A stretch of DNA of 64,000 nucleotides from the NCBI RefSeq assembly GCF_958450345.1, contig NC_088784.1, forward strand, positions 61,179,247 to 61,243,246, written 5' to 3'. Each line of letters opens with the position of its first letter. Position 1 is the stretch's first letter. The notes under the pieces were generated by a model, which was not told where the DNA came from, did no database searches, and was given only the letters and a program-made list of their open reading frames with translations. Shown piece after piece: positions 11,040 to 22,462 of the stretch. The translations under genes were made by a program, and so were the position numbers. The stretch is from Calliphora vicina. Lineage: Eukaryota > Arthropoda > Insecta > Diptera > Calliphoridae.

Positions 11040-11678
11040 TTTTATGGAGAATATTTTGGTATTAAAAATATGTTCCATTTTTTGAAACGATGTCCGTCCG
11101 TCTGGCTGGCTGGTTGGCTGTCCATGTAAACTTTGTGCGCAGAGTACAGGTCGCAATTTTGAAGATATTCGATAAAATTTGGTACGTATGATTTTTTCGG
11201 CCCAAGGACGAAGCCTATTGAAACTGGCTGAAATCGGTCCATTATTTCACCTAGTCTCCATACAAATGTCCTCCCGAAATTGGACTTTATCGGTTATAAA
11301 TGTTTAATTTATATATGTATCTACACAAGTTTAGCTCCAAATAAGTTTTATAAATACAAAATTCATGTCTCCAAATTTTGTTACTATTGGTTCATAATTA
11401 GTCATAGCTCCCATATAGACCCCCTTCCGAAAATCACTTTAACGTGCTTAAATCACTTAAAAATGTTGGTATATACACAAAATTCAACATAAATAACTTT
11501 CATATAGACATAAATCACACGACCTAATTTTATGGTGATCGGTCCATATAAGGCCCACTTCCGAAAATCACTCACGAATATAAATTATTTATATTTTAAA
11601 AGAAAAATATTTTTACTCATTTACTTGGTGTAGGGTATTATATGGTCGGGCTTGACCGACCATTTTTTCTTACTTGTT
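11040..11678 (+). mobile_element. DINE-1-like element, second subfamily (GGTCGG stem-loop)
   Basis: Contains GTCCGTCCGTCTGGCTGGCTGG near its 5' side, followed by a diverged core. It ends with a perfect stem-loop, GGTCGGGCTTGACCGACC, then TTTTTTCTTACTTGTT. This is the same plan (microsatellite, core, 3' stem-loop, CTTACTTGTT) as the main DINE family here, with a different stem. Inverted partial copies lie at 37101-37458 and about 44650-44830, sharing phrases such as AGTGATTTTCGGAA and TGGACCGATTTCAGCC in their orientation. Confidence 0.7.
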
Positions 11679-11823
11679 CCTATTATTATACCCTTCAGCT
11701 TCGTGAGAAGGGTATATATAAGTTTGTCATTCCGTTTGTAATTTCTACATTTTTCATTTCCGACCCTATAAAGTATATATATTCTGGATCCTTATAGATA
11801 GCGGAGTCGATTAAGCCATGTCC

Positions 11824-11863
<40 letters not shown>
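11824..11863 (+). repeat. (TCTG)n microsatellite inside the DINE
   Basis: About ten uninterrupted TCTG units. The same microsatellite, shorter, is present at the matching place in the copies at 240-255, 4469-4480 and 50963-50990, so it belongs to the element. Confidence 0.9.
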
Positions 11864-11865
<2 letters not shown>

Positions 11866-11907
11866 TGAAATCAATTTTCTGAAGGCCCCAGATATCTCCG
11901 GGAAACA

Positions 11908-12355
11908 AAACGTATGCTTGGATGTGCAAGCTTTGTGTATTTTGTTTTTTTTGTGTTTTGTTTCTTTTGGCGTTGTTGTTGTTTTTTATACAACTAAAGT
12001 TTAGTTTGGTTGTGTGTTGGTTTTTTTGACAAAAAAACAACAAATCGTGTGTTTGAATGTGCATGCTTTGCGTATTTTGTTTTTTTTTGTGTTTTGTTTC
12101 TTTTTGCGTTGTTGTTGTTTTTTATACAACTAAACTTTTGTTTGGTTGTGTGTTGGTTTTTTTGACAAAAAATCAACAAATCGTATGTTTGAATGTGCAT
12201 GCTTTGCGTATTTTGTTTCTTTTGGCGTTGTTTTTGTTTTTTATACAATTAAACGTATGTTTGGATGTGTGTTGGTTTCATTGCCTTGCGTATTTTGTTT
12301 TTGTTTTTTCTTTTGGTGTTTTGTTTCGTTTTGCGTTGTTGTTGTTTTTTGTGTT
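11908..12355 (+). repeat. 135-bp minisatellite, two full units plus shortened units
   Basis: The anchor CGTATGCTTGGATGTGC and its variants recur at 11911, 12046, 12182 and 12254, giving periods of 135, 136 and 72 bases. Units contain TTTGCGTATTTTG, GCGTTGTTGTTGTTTTTTAT and TTGGTTTTTTTGACAAAAAA. The open frames on both strands here are products of the repeat. The array sits inside the DINE, between its core and its stem-loop. Confidence 0.85.
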
Positions 12356-12498
12356 CTTGATAAATTTAGGATGCTGTACGCTGAAAGTGGGCAATGTACA
12401 TACATATATACTAATTATAAAAAATAATAGTGCATCCACAACAAAGGTGAAGGGTATATAAGATTCGGCATAGCCGAATATAGCACTCTTACTTGTTT

Positions 12499-14023
12499 TT
12501 GTTCTTATCTCATTCTTATAGGACTTTAATTACAATATACTCTTTCTTTCCATAAAATTTTATTATTCCTGCCATAAATTGCAAATAATTATATAAATTT
12601 TCTTTTGCCAATTATTTTAATGATTTAGTACATAAACCGAAAATAGCAACAATAACAACAAATAAATATTAACATGTCAATAATCAATTCTATTTCAACT
12701 GAACAACCTTTAATTTATTATAAATCATAAACAAAAAAAACATTTTCGCATAAAGTCGTAAATATAAAAAATAATTGTATGTGTGTATGTACGAGTAGAT
12801 ATAATTTATTTAATTTCCTTAATGATTATTTTGAATTTCGTCGTTTGCCAGTTTGTTTGTTACTTTTTTTTTTTATTTCAAACCACCAACCAATCAACAA
12901 TTTACATTCATTCGCACACTGCATAACATTTGCAATTATTCATAATTTATTGGTAGTTCAGTTGTTCTTTATTGGCAATATTTTTTTTAGAACAGCAACA
13001 ATTTTGTTGTTTCTTTTTTGTTTTTTTTTTTGTATTTAACAACTTTTTTATATTACTGTCAATTGTTATTGTTACTGAATGTGCGCTGTTGTAATTGTCA
13101 TGCATATTTGGTTGTTTTTTATTTGTTTATTTAATTTTTTATAACAAATTGATTTTTTTTTTTCACTTAGTTGTTGTACGTTTGTTGTCGCAGTTTTGTA
13201 GACTTTCCTTGAATTTGCAATGAATTATATTTGTACGGGTATTTTACGAGCGCGAGTATTGATTAAGGTGGCAGTGACTGTGACAAAGAAATTATTCACT
13301 TAAAAATGTGTTTGTTTCATAAACAATTCATTCTTGAATGCGGAACACGAAAAACCCAGCAAACAATTGCATGTAGACTATTCAAAAGTTCCCTTTTGAT
13401 TTGAAGAACTGAGAAAAACCTATTATAGACCTAAAGAGTTTTAAACATGATTTTGTTGCATTCAAAATAAGCTATTGTCAATAGGCCAACCAGAAGTCCT
13501 ATGTGTAGGACGCCAAAGAACAATAAAATTTATATCAACGATTTTTTCAATAAGACACCCAAAATATTCATTTAAAAATTAGGCAATTGTTTGCAGATTA
13601 CCTTAAAAATGTTAGATGGGTAAGCTTTGAATAAATATGTTCATATAAGTATATTTCGAATTGCTTTCATTTACCAGGCGTTAAGAAAAGGAAAAAAATC
13701 AATATGACTTAGTTTGGTCTTTGTTATGATTTTGTATACCCTACAGTACAGTTTTAAGAAAAAAAAACAGTGTCAGAAAGTAGAAATCAAAATTTGCTTT
13801 GAGATTTATTTGAAATTTGCTAAAAAATATATAGTTTCTAATAGCATGACAATTGTTCGCCTAACACTCTACATAATTTTAAATCCTACAATAAGTAGTC
13901 TTAAGAATTTTCTTATCTTCATAATAAAGTTGTAAAATAGACAGACGTTTCTTTGAACATGATTTTTTCTCTTTTCAACTCTTTTCAAATGATAAATATT
14001 CCATTAAGCTCCATAGAACAATT
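12499..14023. other. Quiet intron sequence
   Basis: AT-rich single-copy-looking DNA with short CAA/TTG repeats (about 12645-12665, 12990-13020, 13165-13195). No exon, stem-loop element or shared repeat was recognised. Confidence 0.4.
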
Positions 14024-14219
14024 AAGGTGTGCATTTTGAAAAAAATAAAAAAAAATAGGGAAAGGTAGTGGGTGATAAATCTACAACAAATCAATCAAGA
14101 TAAATAGTAATAAATAACCAAGACATCAATATTACAAAACTAAAAACAAGAATTTTTTATTTAATTCTTTTTTAAATGAATACCCCTATTCCTCCGGGTA
14201 AGTACTTAATGCACACCTT
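14024..14219. mobile_element. Small MITE with 13-bp inverted ends
   Basis: AAGGTGTGCATT at the left and AATGCACACCTT at the right form clean inverted ends 196 bases apart, with an A/T-rich interior. Both flanks are too AT-rich to call a target duplication. Confidence 0.5.
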
Positions 14220-14783
14220 GGTCTGCTGTTGTTACTATTTATAGAAATATTTCTTAAATTACTTATAAATATTTATTTCTCTGTTTTTTTTTTATTTAAA
14301 CATTTTATTGCCACAATTTTATCATATATTTTTTTATGATTTATTACAGATTGTTTTAAAGTTCAGCAATATACATACTGTAAATGAAATATGTATGAAA
14401 AAAATCTTAATAATTTTATTACTGCAAATTAAAATGATGGTAGGCAGTTGTGAATGCCTGTCTGTCTGGCTCCCCCTGTCTGTCTGTTGCTTTATTACAA
14501 AATACAATTTTATTACTTTTAGCTTATAATTTTACTTTGTTCTATGTGTAAATAAATTGGTAAATGGTAAATATTTATAATAAAAATGCGTACAAGTAAA
14601 TTTAAATAATATTTGTATGAATTATACCAGTGAGTATGTATCTTAAATAAATTTTACTAGCAAAAAAGAACTTCCAAAGAAGACAAAAAGAAGTCCTAAG
14701 TGATTTTCATAAAAAATTTGTATAACCTTGCAATTTTTTGATTCACGAACTTAATTTACTTAGCATAGTAACGATACGAATAA

Positions 14784-14850
14784 GTTATTATGAGACAGAT
14801 GGCGAGAATCGAACCCGCAACCACCAGGCTAATAGACTAACTCATGGCCA
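14784..14850 (-). mobile_element. tRNA-derived SINE-like fragment
   Basis: On the minus strand it reads GGTTGCGGGTTCGATTCTCG, which is a pol III B box and T-arm. It is followed by CC and preceded by a segment like the anticodon side of a tRNA. The same GGTTGCGGGTTCGATTC core occurs at 53722-53740 on the plus strand. The fragment cannot fold as a complete tRNA, so it is taken as a SINE remnant. Confidence 0.5.
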
Positions 14851-14859
14851 ACTAAATAT

Positions 14860-15530
14860 GGTTCCTAAATTTCAGGACTTTTTCTATTCCCGGGAAATAA
14901 TAAAAAAAACTGTTCATTCCCGGGATTTTGTTGGTACTAAATTAAGCCAAAACAAGAATTCTATAATGTATTTATTTTTATTAAATGATTAGGAGGTCCC
15001 ACTAATTTATGTCTGGAAGAATAAGTAATTCGTTTCGATTTAAAATCTGAATAAAAATAAAGAAATTTAAACTAGGATTATTGTTTTCAAATATGATTAT
15101 CCTTAGAAGTGTTAATATTATGCATCTTAATAATCTTAATACATATTGTAATTAAACTTAAGATTTCAATTTGCATTAAGTTGACTTACAAGAAAAGTAA
15201 ATTTTCCTCTTTTAAATAAAATTTGTTTCCGGTTTTGTAACCGATAAAATAGTGTTAGTTGTGATAACCGAATTTATTGCTAATTGAATGAACAATTTTA
15301 GTTGTAGTGACTAAAATTGAGTTACTTAAATCGTAATTGTTATGTGTCAAGTCATTTTCTGTTGCTAGTATGAAAAAACTTTATCAAATTATTCGATTGT
15401 AAACAAATCACAATGAATCTGAAGTATTTGCGTAGAAATAATACGGTGACTTTAGAGTCAAAACATATAAAGAATCCAAGGGAATTCCCAGAAAATTTTT
15501 CCCGGCTAAGAACCCAAAAACTAAAAGAGG
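14860..15530. mobile_element. Possible eroded hAT-type MITE
   Basis: TTCCCGGGAAATAATA and ATTCCCGGGATTTTG lie at 14886-14929, and AGGGAATTCCCAG with TTTTTCCCGGC at 15477-15506. These motifs resemble the CCCGGGATT subterminal repeats of the hAT at 3172. The ends are not symmetrical enough to be sure, so this is a weak call. Confidence 0.25.
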
Positions 15531-16390
15531 CACTCAGATCAAGTTGTAAAATAAATTGAGTAAAACATTTTTTATATCTAAATTTATGTTTTAATTAACT
15601 AGGGTTATCAATATAACTTTAAATTTCTAAATTATTTTTTTTTTTACTACTACTTTTAGAGTGATGAGAATTTCTTAATTTGTTGTTTCTTTTTTTGCTG
15701 TGTAAACATTTTCTTCATAATCAATTGATTGAACTTCCAGAATTTTCATTTAAACCGTTACGTTTTCAGTTTTCTTTAACACATTTGTTTGTTTTAAACA
15801 AATATTTACTTATTTTGTTGGTTATAAATTGAGCAAATATTTAAGTAAATTTATTCAAATGCAAGTGCTTTCAATTGAGCGGGATTAAATCATCGATTAT
15901 TTTATCATTACTCGTGAAAATTGTCAACAATTTCTGGTTTGCTAGAGATAAAATTATTTAATTATTTACACAATTAATTTGCACAACATGACTAAACTGA
16001 AACAAAAAAGCCTTGGAGGAAAAATGAGTTTAGGAAAAAAATTAAATTTTATTAAACAATTGCTGAATTCACAAAACCCCTTGTATCATTGTATCGAGTG
16101 TATTATTGAATTCAAATACAATAGTGTAAGTTTGTTGTTGGAAATTTTCATACAAAAATTAAATACACTTTACACTTTTATTTTGTATGTTTTTAAAAAG
16201 TTGTATTGGTTTACAGCTATAAATTTCTCTGAGCACACATAGTAACCGTATATGTGAGAGAGTAATTTGAAAAAAATGAGAGTCGGTCTACTTGTTATAC
16301 AATGGGTGTTCACAAACTAATAAACAAAAATTGTATTTAATACAAGATACACGATACAAATTGTTATGAATTCAGCAAATGTTATAAGTT
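15531..16390. other. Quiet intron sequence
   Basis: AT-rich. It contains an 87-codon open frame (15979-16242) starting MTKLKQKSLGGKMSLGKKLN, with a GTAAGT in it near 16126. No family was recognised and nothing else supports it as a gene. Confidence 0.35.
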
Positions 16391-16399
16391 TGAAGAAAG

Positions 16400-17020
16400 T
16401 AATAATGCAAATGCTATATTTAGCTTAAAGCTTTTATTAATTTAAACATTTATAAGCTTAACTAATGATTTAATAAGGTTTATTAGTTTCAAATTAAATT
16501 GAGCTTAAATATCTATAAACTTTAAATTTAATTTAGTTTAAAGCCTTATCAGAATTAAGCTTTATTCAAGCGAAATCTTTAATAAAATCTTCTGTAAACT
16601 TAAAGCTTTAATTAAATATAAGCTTTAGTAAACTTACAGCTTTCATAAACTTAATTTAGCTTGAAGCTAAACTAACCTAAAATTTATTTAAGTTTAATTA
16701 TAGTGAAAATTAATCTTAATTCAACTGAAAGCTTTAGTGAACTGACTGTTTGCATAGGCTTCATTCGGCTTAAAGCTAAAGTAAGCTTAAATATTTAGAA
16801 ACATAAAATTTTATTTAGCTTTATTAAACTGAAAGCTTTAGTAAACGTAAAGTTGCTTGAATTAACTTAAATCTTTAGTTTAGTTAAGTTGCTTTAAATG
16901 GAACTTGAACTGAAAGTGCTGAGCTTTAAGTTATAAATAGTTTCCAGCTTTCAAACAAAAGAAAGCTGTAGAAACTTTAGAGCTGTGTTTGCAAACTTTA
17001 GCTTAAATATTGTGAAAGCC
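16400..17020. repeat. Degenerate array of AAGCTTTA / TAAACTTAAAGC motifs
   Basis: Over about 600 bases the words AAAGCTTTA, TAAGCTTTA, TTTAGCTT and TAAACTTAAAGC return every 15-40 bases in both orientations, with no fixed period. The surrounding DNA lacks them. It looks like an old, much-mutated low-complexity satellite built on a palindromic AAGCTT core. Confidence 0.6.
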
Positions 17021-19292
17021 AACGTTTTTAGATTATGAAATTTTTATATTTGAAAATTTCCAATGGGGAAGTAAGATTTTGTGGAAATGTAATATTTCAA
17101 TTTTGAATAATCAATATTTAAATACATATTTTTATGTAAAATATTAAAGGCAAATATGGCAAAAGTGTTAAATTTTTGTTTATTATTTACTATATCTGTA
17201 TGTAGTTTAGTAATAATATAAAAACCAATAAAAAAAATTAAAAAAAAAATATTAAAGGTTAAAGAACCACAATATAGCAAATATTAAACAACAGCAAACA
17301 AAATACGAGGCTGATATGGAAAGTTTAAGCCACTTAGGGATTGTTTTGTAAATCACTTCACCTCATTTTGAGAAAATGTTCAAATAAATTATTTTTATTT
17401 TTCAAAAGTTGTATGGAAATTTTTTCAAAGTGTGGTAGGTGTTTTAAAAAACTAGAAAAATCTAAAACAAATTGACGAAGAAAAATACACATTTTTAAAA
17501 TTTTTTTTTTACTAATACATATAAGTTTTTGACAACTGAGTTAGGTGTGTGACAGGAGAGTTTCCGTTCTATTTGTAAGTATCTCTGAAGTGTGTTACAA
17601 GTTGTTACTTAAAGTTTAGAAATTGTTTTCTTTTTATATACGAACTATTTATGAAAATGATACTCTGCACATTGGGTTTAAAAATATTCTTAAAATTTTT
17701 GACAAACAGGAAACTTCACAGAATCGCTTCTCACTGCCCATAGAACTTATATGCAAATAATTGACCATTTGGTGCTGCAAGTCTGGAGTTGTTCGATTAT
17801 GAACAAAAACTTGTCTTTTATTAATATAAATCTGAAATTTTCATTTAGCTTGATGTTAATAAACTTAATTATTGAGACTTCTTGCGTAACCCTCGTAATT
17901 CATAATTAATACGAGTAATCATATTGACTCTTTGATATTTTCAAAATGATAAAATAATAAATAAATAAATACTGACTCAACAGAAACTCGCCTAAATAAG
18001 TGTGTAATTAAAACAAAATCTCTTTTACTTTTATGTTCTGTTGCTGATCACAAAATTTATTATCACACCTTTGGCCTGTTGTTTTGTTTGTGTTTGGATT
18101 TTATTTCTTCATTTGTTCTTTTTGTGAAAGATTATTTTGAAAATAATTGAAAATTAGTAACATGACATCATCAAATTTAAAATCTTGTTGCTTATTTAAA
18201 AAAAAAGAAATATATATTCTTTATTTTCTGCCTTTCTAGATCAATGGGGTATTAATTCTTTGATTTCATGTTGTTGTTATTTAAAAATACAAAGTTTATT
18301 ACTCTTGGTATTACATACATTAATATGTATATAAAAATAAGGAGACCCTTAATTTTGGCTAGAAACTAAATTTCGAAATTATGTATATTTATGGGTTTTA
18401 AAACTGATATAGAATGGTTATGGTTATGTTTCGTTAGTCAAAAGATTATTTTCAACCAGAAACAAATTAAATTTTATCATTCAGTTATCCCCCTAATAAC
18501 AAGTAAAATGTTGTTCATACCCACAAAAAAAAATCACTGCCTCTGAAACCCCTAAGGGAAAAAGAAACCTTATGAGTTGAGTTCAGACTCGCACAATACG
18601 TTTTATTAAAATCAGCGAAAATACATTTTTACATTCATGTACAGAAAAAAATCTTGATGAAATATGATTATTTATTTATTTACGAGTATTTTATTTTTCA
18701 TACAGATTTTTTTTTTGTTAAATAACAATACATGTTAAACTAACGAGCAAAAAAGTATAAATGAACAAAAATCCAAACTAAATAAATATGGTTCTTAAGT
18801 GTCTTTGGTGTGGGAAAATTGAGAACTTTTAATATAAGTATTTTTAGGTGTAAATACAACTAAGTTATAGTTGTACCCGTATTTAAGCCGCTAAGATGTG
18901 GGACAAGTTCTGTTTGTTTTCAATGAAACATTATTTAAATTAGCATGATAAGTTGTTAAGTGTGTGAATTTAAACCATTAAACCATTAAACGCTTAAAAT
19001 TTGTCATTAGGTTATTTTCAAATAGATTTAGAATCTATAATTCATATTAAATTGTTATTAGTTTATATTATATGTAGTAAAGAGGAAAATAATTGCATAA
19101 TAATTTATAGGAAACAGCTTTGATTACAGCTTAATGATATAACACAGTCTGTGCTGAAGCTTTCTGCTTTCTAAATAGAAACTCGAATTATAATTCACTA
19201 CCGACTGCCTGTTTAGGGTATCGTAAAGTATCGAAAAATGTTTAACAAAATGCAGAGAACAGGAAAATGGGTTCTATAAAAGAGATAATCCG
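17021..19292. other. Quiet intron sequence
   Basis: AT-rich with homopolymers. One stretch (AGAGTTTCCGTTCTAT at 17558-17573) repeats an arm of the hairpin at 62048-62134, which suggests a half-element. No coding signal was seen. Confidence 0.4.
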
Positions 19293-19296
19293 TTAA

Positions 19297-19804
19297 CCTT
19301 CATAGGGTCTTCAAATTTACTGACGTTAATGATTTTCGGGTCTAATTCGACCCAAATAGAAAATATATACATATATTTTTTTGCCAATTTCAACCATTAC
19401 TCACTTTTATAAAAAATTCAAGTTTAATTTCATAATGGGTCAAATTTGACCCGAAGACCTCATGAAGGATAAGACAAAATAGACTGGGTATTTGCTCGGG
19501 GAATTCCAGTTTTCATTCGAGTATAATGAAAAGAGACAGATATGTATATATTAGTGCTACCAAAGCCCTGAAAACATTTAACTTAATTGTGCGTAACAAA
19601 AATTCGAGATTTTTTTCTTCGGGTCAAATATGACCCAAAGACCTTAATATATTTTTTTGGCCAATTTTTTTTTCCAAAAAATCTAACATGGTTGTTGACA
19701 TTTGAAATTGAATAGAATTCATAAAATATCAACCATTCACTTTAAGAACAAATTAAATTTTAATTTCAAAAGTTATTAAATTTGACCCGAAGACCCTATG
19801 AAGG
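19297..19804. mobile_element. piggyBac-type MITE flanked by TTAA
   Basis: TTAA (19293-19296) is followed by CCTTCATAGGGTCTTC. The right end is GAAGACCCTATGAAGG followed by TTAA (19805-19808). A TTAA target duplication with CC...GG ends is the hallmark of piggyBac-type elements. The palindromic word GGGTCAAATTTGACCC or close variants occurs four times inside. An internal copy of the end motif (GAAGACCTCATGAAGG, about 19453-19468) suggests an internal duplication or nested second unit. No transposase is present. Confidence 0.85.
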
Positions 19805-19808
19805 TTAA

Positions 19809-20869
19809 CGTATTATTTATTCCAGGGCTTTGTACAGAAAACCAGTGGCAGTTGGACAATTGGTGGAGAGGAGATTCTAGTCCCATCTGTGAAGATAGGC
19901 TTTCAACTTTAGTCCTTCGGTCTTATGTCCGGAAGTCATAAACAAGTTGAAATTAATGGCTCGAAAGAATTAATTCTTAGTATAATTTTAAAAATAAAAT
20001 TAAATGTTATCTCATAACCAGTTCATCAAAGAATTCATTATGAGAATTCATAGGTTTAATACCTTCCTACCAGAGATCGAAAATACCAAAAAACCCAATT
20101 TATGATTTATATTTTTGTGATAAAAATAAATCACTAAACATAACAGTTATAAAATGATTTTTATTTAAATGGTTTGGTATGACCTTTATTCGTTTTTGTT
20201 GTTTTTTAATGGTTTGGTGCGAGATAAACAATTCATTGTTCTTGTTCTTAATAACTGTTACTTTCTCTTTTATTTACATACAATAACATATTATTAGTAT
20301 TTTTGACAAATTATTGAAATAATATGATAAGTATGAAGTAATGAAATCTGAGTAACAGAAATGAACATTTTTTTTAAATTAATCTTTTGATACATTTTAT
20401 ATATTTAAGCGTTGATTTGCATCAAATGCATTTTTGTGATTTATTTTTCATATTCGCAAATAAAAGTCACAAGCAGACCTTTACGAAAAAAATGAATTAT
20501 AAATCACTCATCCAGATTATTTGTGTTTGTTTCTTTTCTGTTTCTCTCAACCCCAAACCTAAAATGTTCTGGAATAAATCACTCTATCAGTGATATATCA
20601 CAAAAAATAATTTTTAAAAGGCTGCGAATGAGAATTTACCATTAAAATGAAAGTGAACCCGTTATTTTCGGTCTCTGCTTCCTACTTACAACTTATTGAA
20701 TATATTCCTTTGATAACATAGGGCAACACAATCGAACAAATTTTAGAAGCTTTTTAAACTACTACACAATTTTTACGTATTGTGCTTCCAGTAGTACAAA
20801 TATGTTCAAAATTTTAAATTCTATGAAGATTTTTTTTAAAAAATTTTTAAGTAAAATTGTAATTTTTTT
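19809..20869. other. Quiet intron sequence
   Basis: AT-rich and single-copy-looking. No exon or shared repeat was recognised. Confidence 0.4.
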
Positions 20870-21195
20870 ACACGTTTCTCTACATAATTAATGAATACTC
20901 AAAAACGGTTAGTCCGATATTATTAAAGTAAATTTAAACAAATTTAGATTTATATATCCTTTAATCCGTTTTAATCGGCTCAGTAGTTTCGTAGTTATAA
21001 TAACAAATTTAAGCAAAAAATATATTTTTTATGTGAAAATAGCAAATTTTTTTTGTTTTAAAAAACTCATGAAAAATCGAAAACGGCAGAAATTGTTCAG
21101 GCTTATTACTTTATCGCAAAGACTGATATAATGACAACAAAATGAGATATCGGACATAAAAATCGATTGATTCTCTTCGAATTTTTACGATAATG
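20870..21195 (-). repeat. Inverted copy of the 2.7-kb interspersed repeat
   Basis: Read on the minus strand it gives ATCGATTTTTATGTCCGAT, CTCATTTTGTTG, CTTTGCGATAAAGTAATAA and GAACAATTTCTG. TTTGTTATTATAACTACGAA then follows, in the same order as the units at 2680-3160. This confirms a dispersed family. Its superfamily is unknown. Confidence 0.65.
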
Positions 21196-21879
21196 CAAAA
21201 TATCTGGGCTAAATATTTAGTTATAACTGTCTAACTTTCTTCGATATAAATTAGGTTTAAATTTATCTACTTACAGTACTGTGATTTACAAAATTGTTTT
21301 TTTTTAGGAAATTACCTGCAAAGAAAAAATTTGAATAAATAATTAAAATTTGTTAACAAATATGGAAATTAAATAACGAAATATTTGGATATCTTCAGGA
21401 ATTAGAGAGAATAACTGTGGAATATACTTATAACTAAGAACTTATAACGTTGTCAACTTTTAACTTTGTCAGTCGTAACTAAACCACTTCTTAGTAATGA
21501 AAATCGTATTGACTATACTAATAACCAGGGAAACCAAAATATGCAAATGCATGTTTTTTCTGGTGAGTCTAATGAGCACATGGATAAGATATTTACACGT
21601 TTCAGAACTATTTAAGAATTTTGACATCGATTTGTTAGTGCATATTTTTGCATATTTTACCCTTAAATACATATTTTTGCATATATTTGTTTTAAGAGCA
21701 TATTTATGTCATATTTTGCGTTTTTAGATCATATGTTACTGTTTAATTTTAATTAAACTGTTTGAGTTTATTTAAATATTTTGAGTTTATCAAAAACAAA
21801 TTTTGTCTTACTTATTTTTCGCTGTTGTGTTACAGGTTTTTACTTCCTTTGTTTAAAATTCAAAATTGAAAAACAGATG

Positions 21880-22128
21880 GCTTTTCACCAAAAAAAAATT
21901 AAAAAAACAGAAATTTTTTTTTAAAATTTAAAATAACAATTCGAAAAATTTTTTTATCCAAAAGCTGAAAAAAAATGTTCACCTAAAAAAAAATTTTTTT
22001 TTTCCAAAAAATTAAAAAACTGAAAAAAATTTTTGTTCACCTAAAAATATTTAAATTTTTTATTTTGAAGTATAATTAGGTGAAGGGTATATATAGGGCT
22101 GTGCCGAATATAGGTCTCTTACTTGTTT
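21880..22128 (+). mobile_element. DINE-1-like 3' end nested in the hAT
   Basis: Repeated TTCACCTAAAAA / TTCACCAAAAAA poly-A segments are followed by GAAGTATAATTAGGTGAAGG, then GGGCTGTGCCGAATATAG and TCTCTTACTTGTTTT. The stem-loop has lost several bases on its left arm (normally GATTCGGC). It lies wholly inside the hAT. Confidence 0.75.
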
Positions 22129-22221
22129 TAATATAAAATAAGCACTATTTTAATAATAGCTCCATCTAAATATAAAATTTTAGTTCTAATTCAAACTTAA
22201 CCGTTCTAAGTGTTAAAGAAA

Positions 22222-22318
22222 TATTGTCTTTTAAATTTGCTCCTGTAACATCAGTTGATGTCGAAAGAACATTTTCTATGTATAAAAATGTTTTCAGATC
22301 CAATAAATCCAGTAAATT
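22222..22318 (+). pseudogene. hAT transposase dimerisation-domain fragment
   Basis: One frame reads FKFAPVTSVDVERTFSMYKN followed by VFRSNKSSKF. This matches the hAT C-terminal signature (P.tSvdvERsFS.yk...n.R). Only some 30 codons are recognisable. The rest of the transposase is absent, so this element cannot move by itself. Confidence 0.65.
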
Positions 22319-22462
22319 TTTTTGGTTCAAAATTATGTAAAAGTTTGTTTTTTAAGAGCATATTTTTTAAATTTTAAGAGCATATTTTAAAGTTTTTACT
22401 GCATATTTAAAGCGCCTAAAACGCTTTTTTTAGAGCATATTTCCGGTTTCCCTGCTAATAAC

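Larger units (their letters stand above)
11687..12498 (+). mobile_element. DINE-1-like element carrying a 135-bp minisatellite
   Basis: The 5' end reads TATACCCTTC..GGGTATATATAAG. It continues through TTTGTCATTCCGTTTGTAAT, GACCCTATAAAGTATATATA and GCGGAGTCGATTAAGCCATG to a long (TCTG)n run. The element then diverts into a minisatellite (11908-12355). It ends with AGATTCGGCATAGCCGAATATAG (stem-loop) and CTCTTACTTGTTTTT. It starts only about 8 bases after the 3' end of the previous DINE, in the same orientation. Confidence 0.8.
21526..22454 (+). mobile_element. hAT transposon with perfect 8-bp target duplication
   Basis: The ends are CAGGGAAACC (21526) and GGTTTCCCTG (to 22454). They are flanked by the identical octamer CTAATAAC at 21518-21525 and 22455-22462. 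The subterminal regions are packed with GCATATTTTTGCATATTT and AAGAGCATATTT motifs, presumably transposase-binding repeats. The interior keeps a hAT C-terminal remnant and a nested DINE 3' end. The clean duplication suggests the insertion is not ancient. Confidence 0.9.

Noticed and set aside
11792..12461. Overlapping open frames on both strands around 12 kb
   Set aside because: They arise from the TCTG run and the 135-bp minisatellite inside a DINE. Residue content is cysteine/phenylalanine/lysine-rich with no domain.
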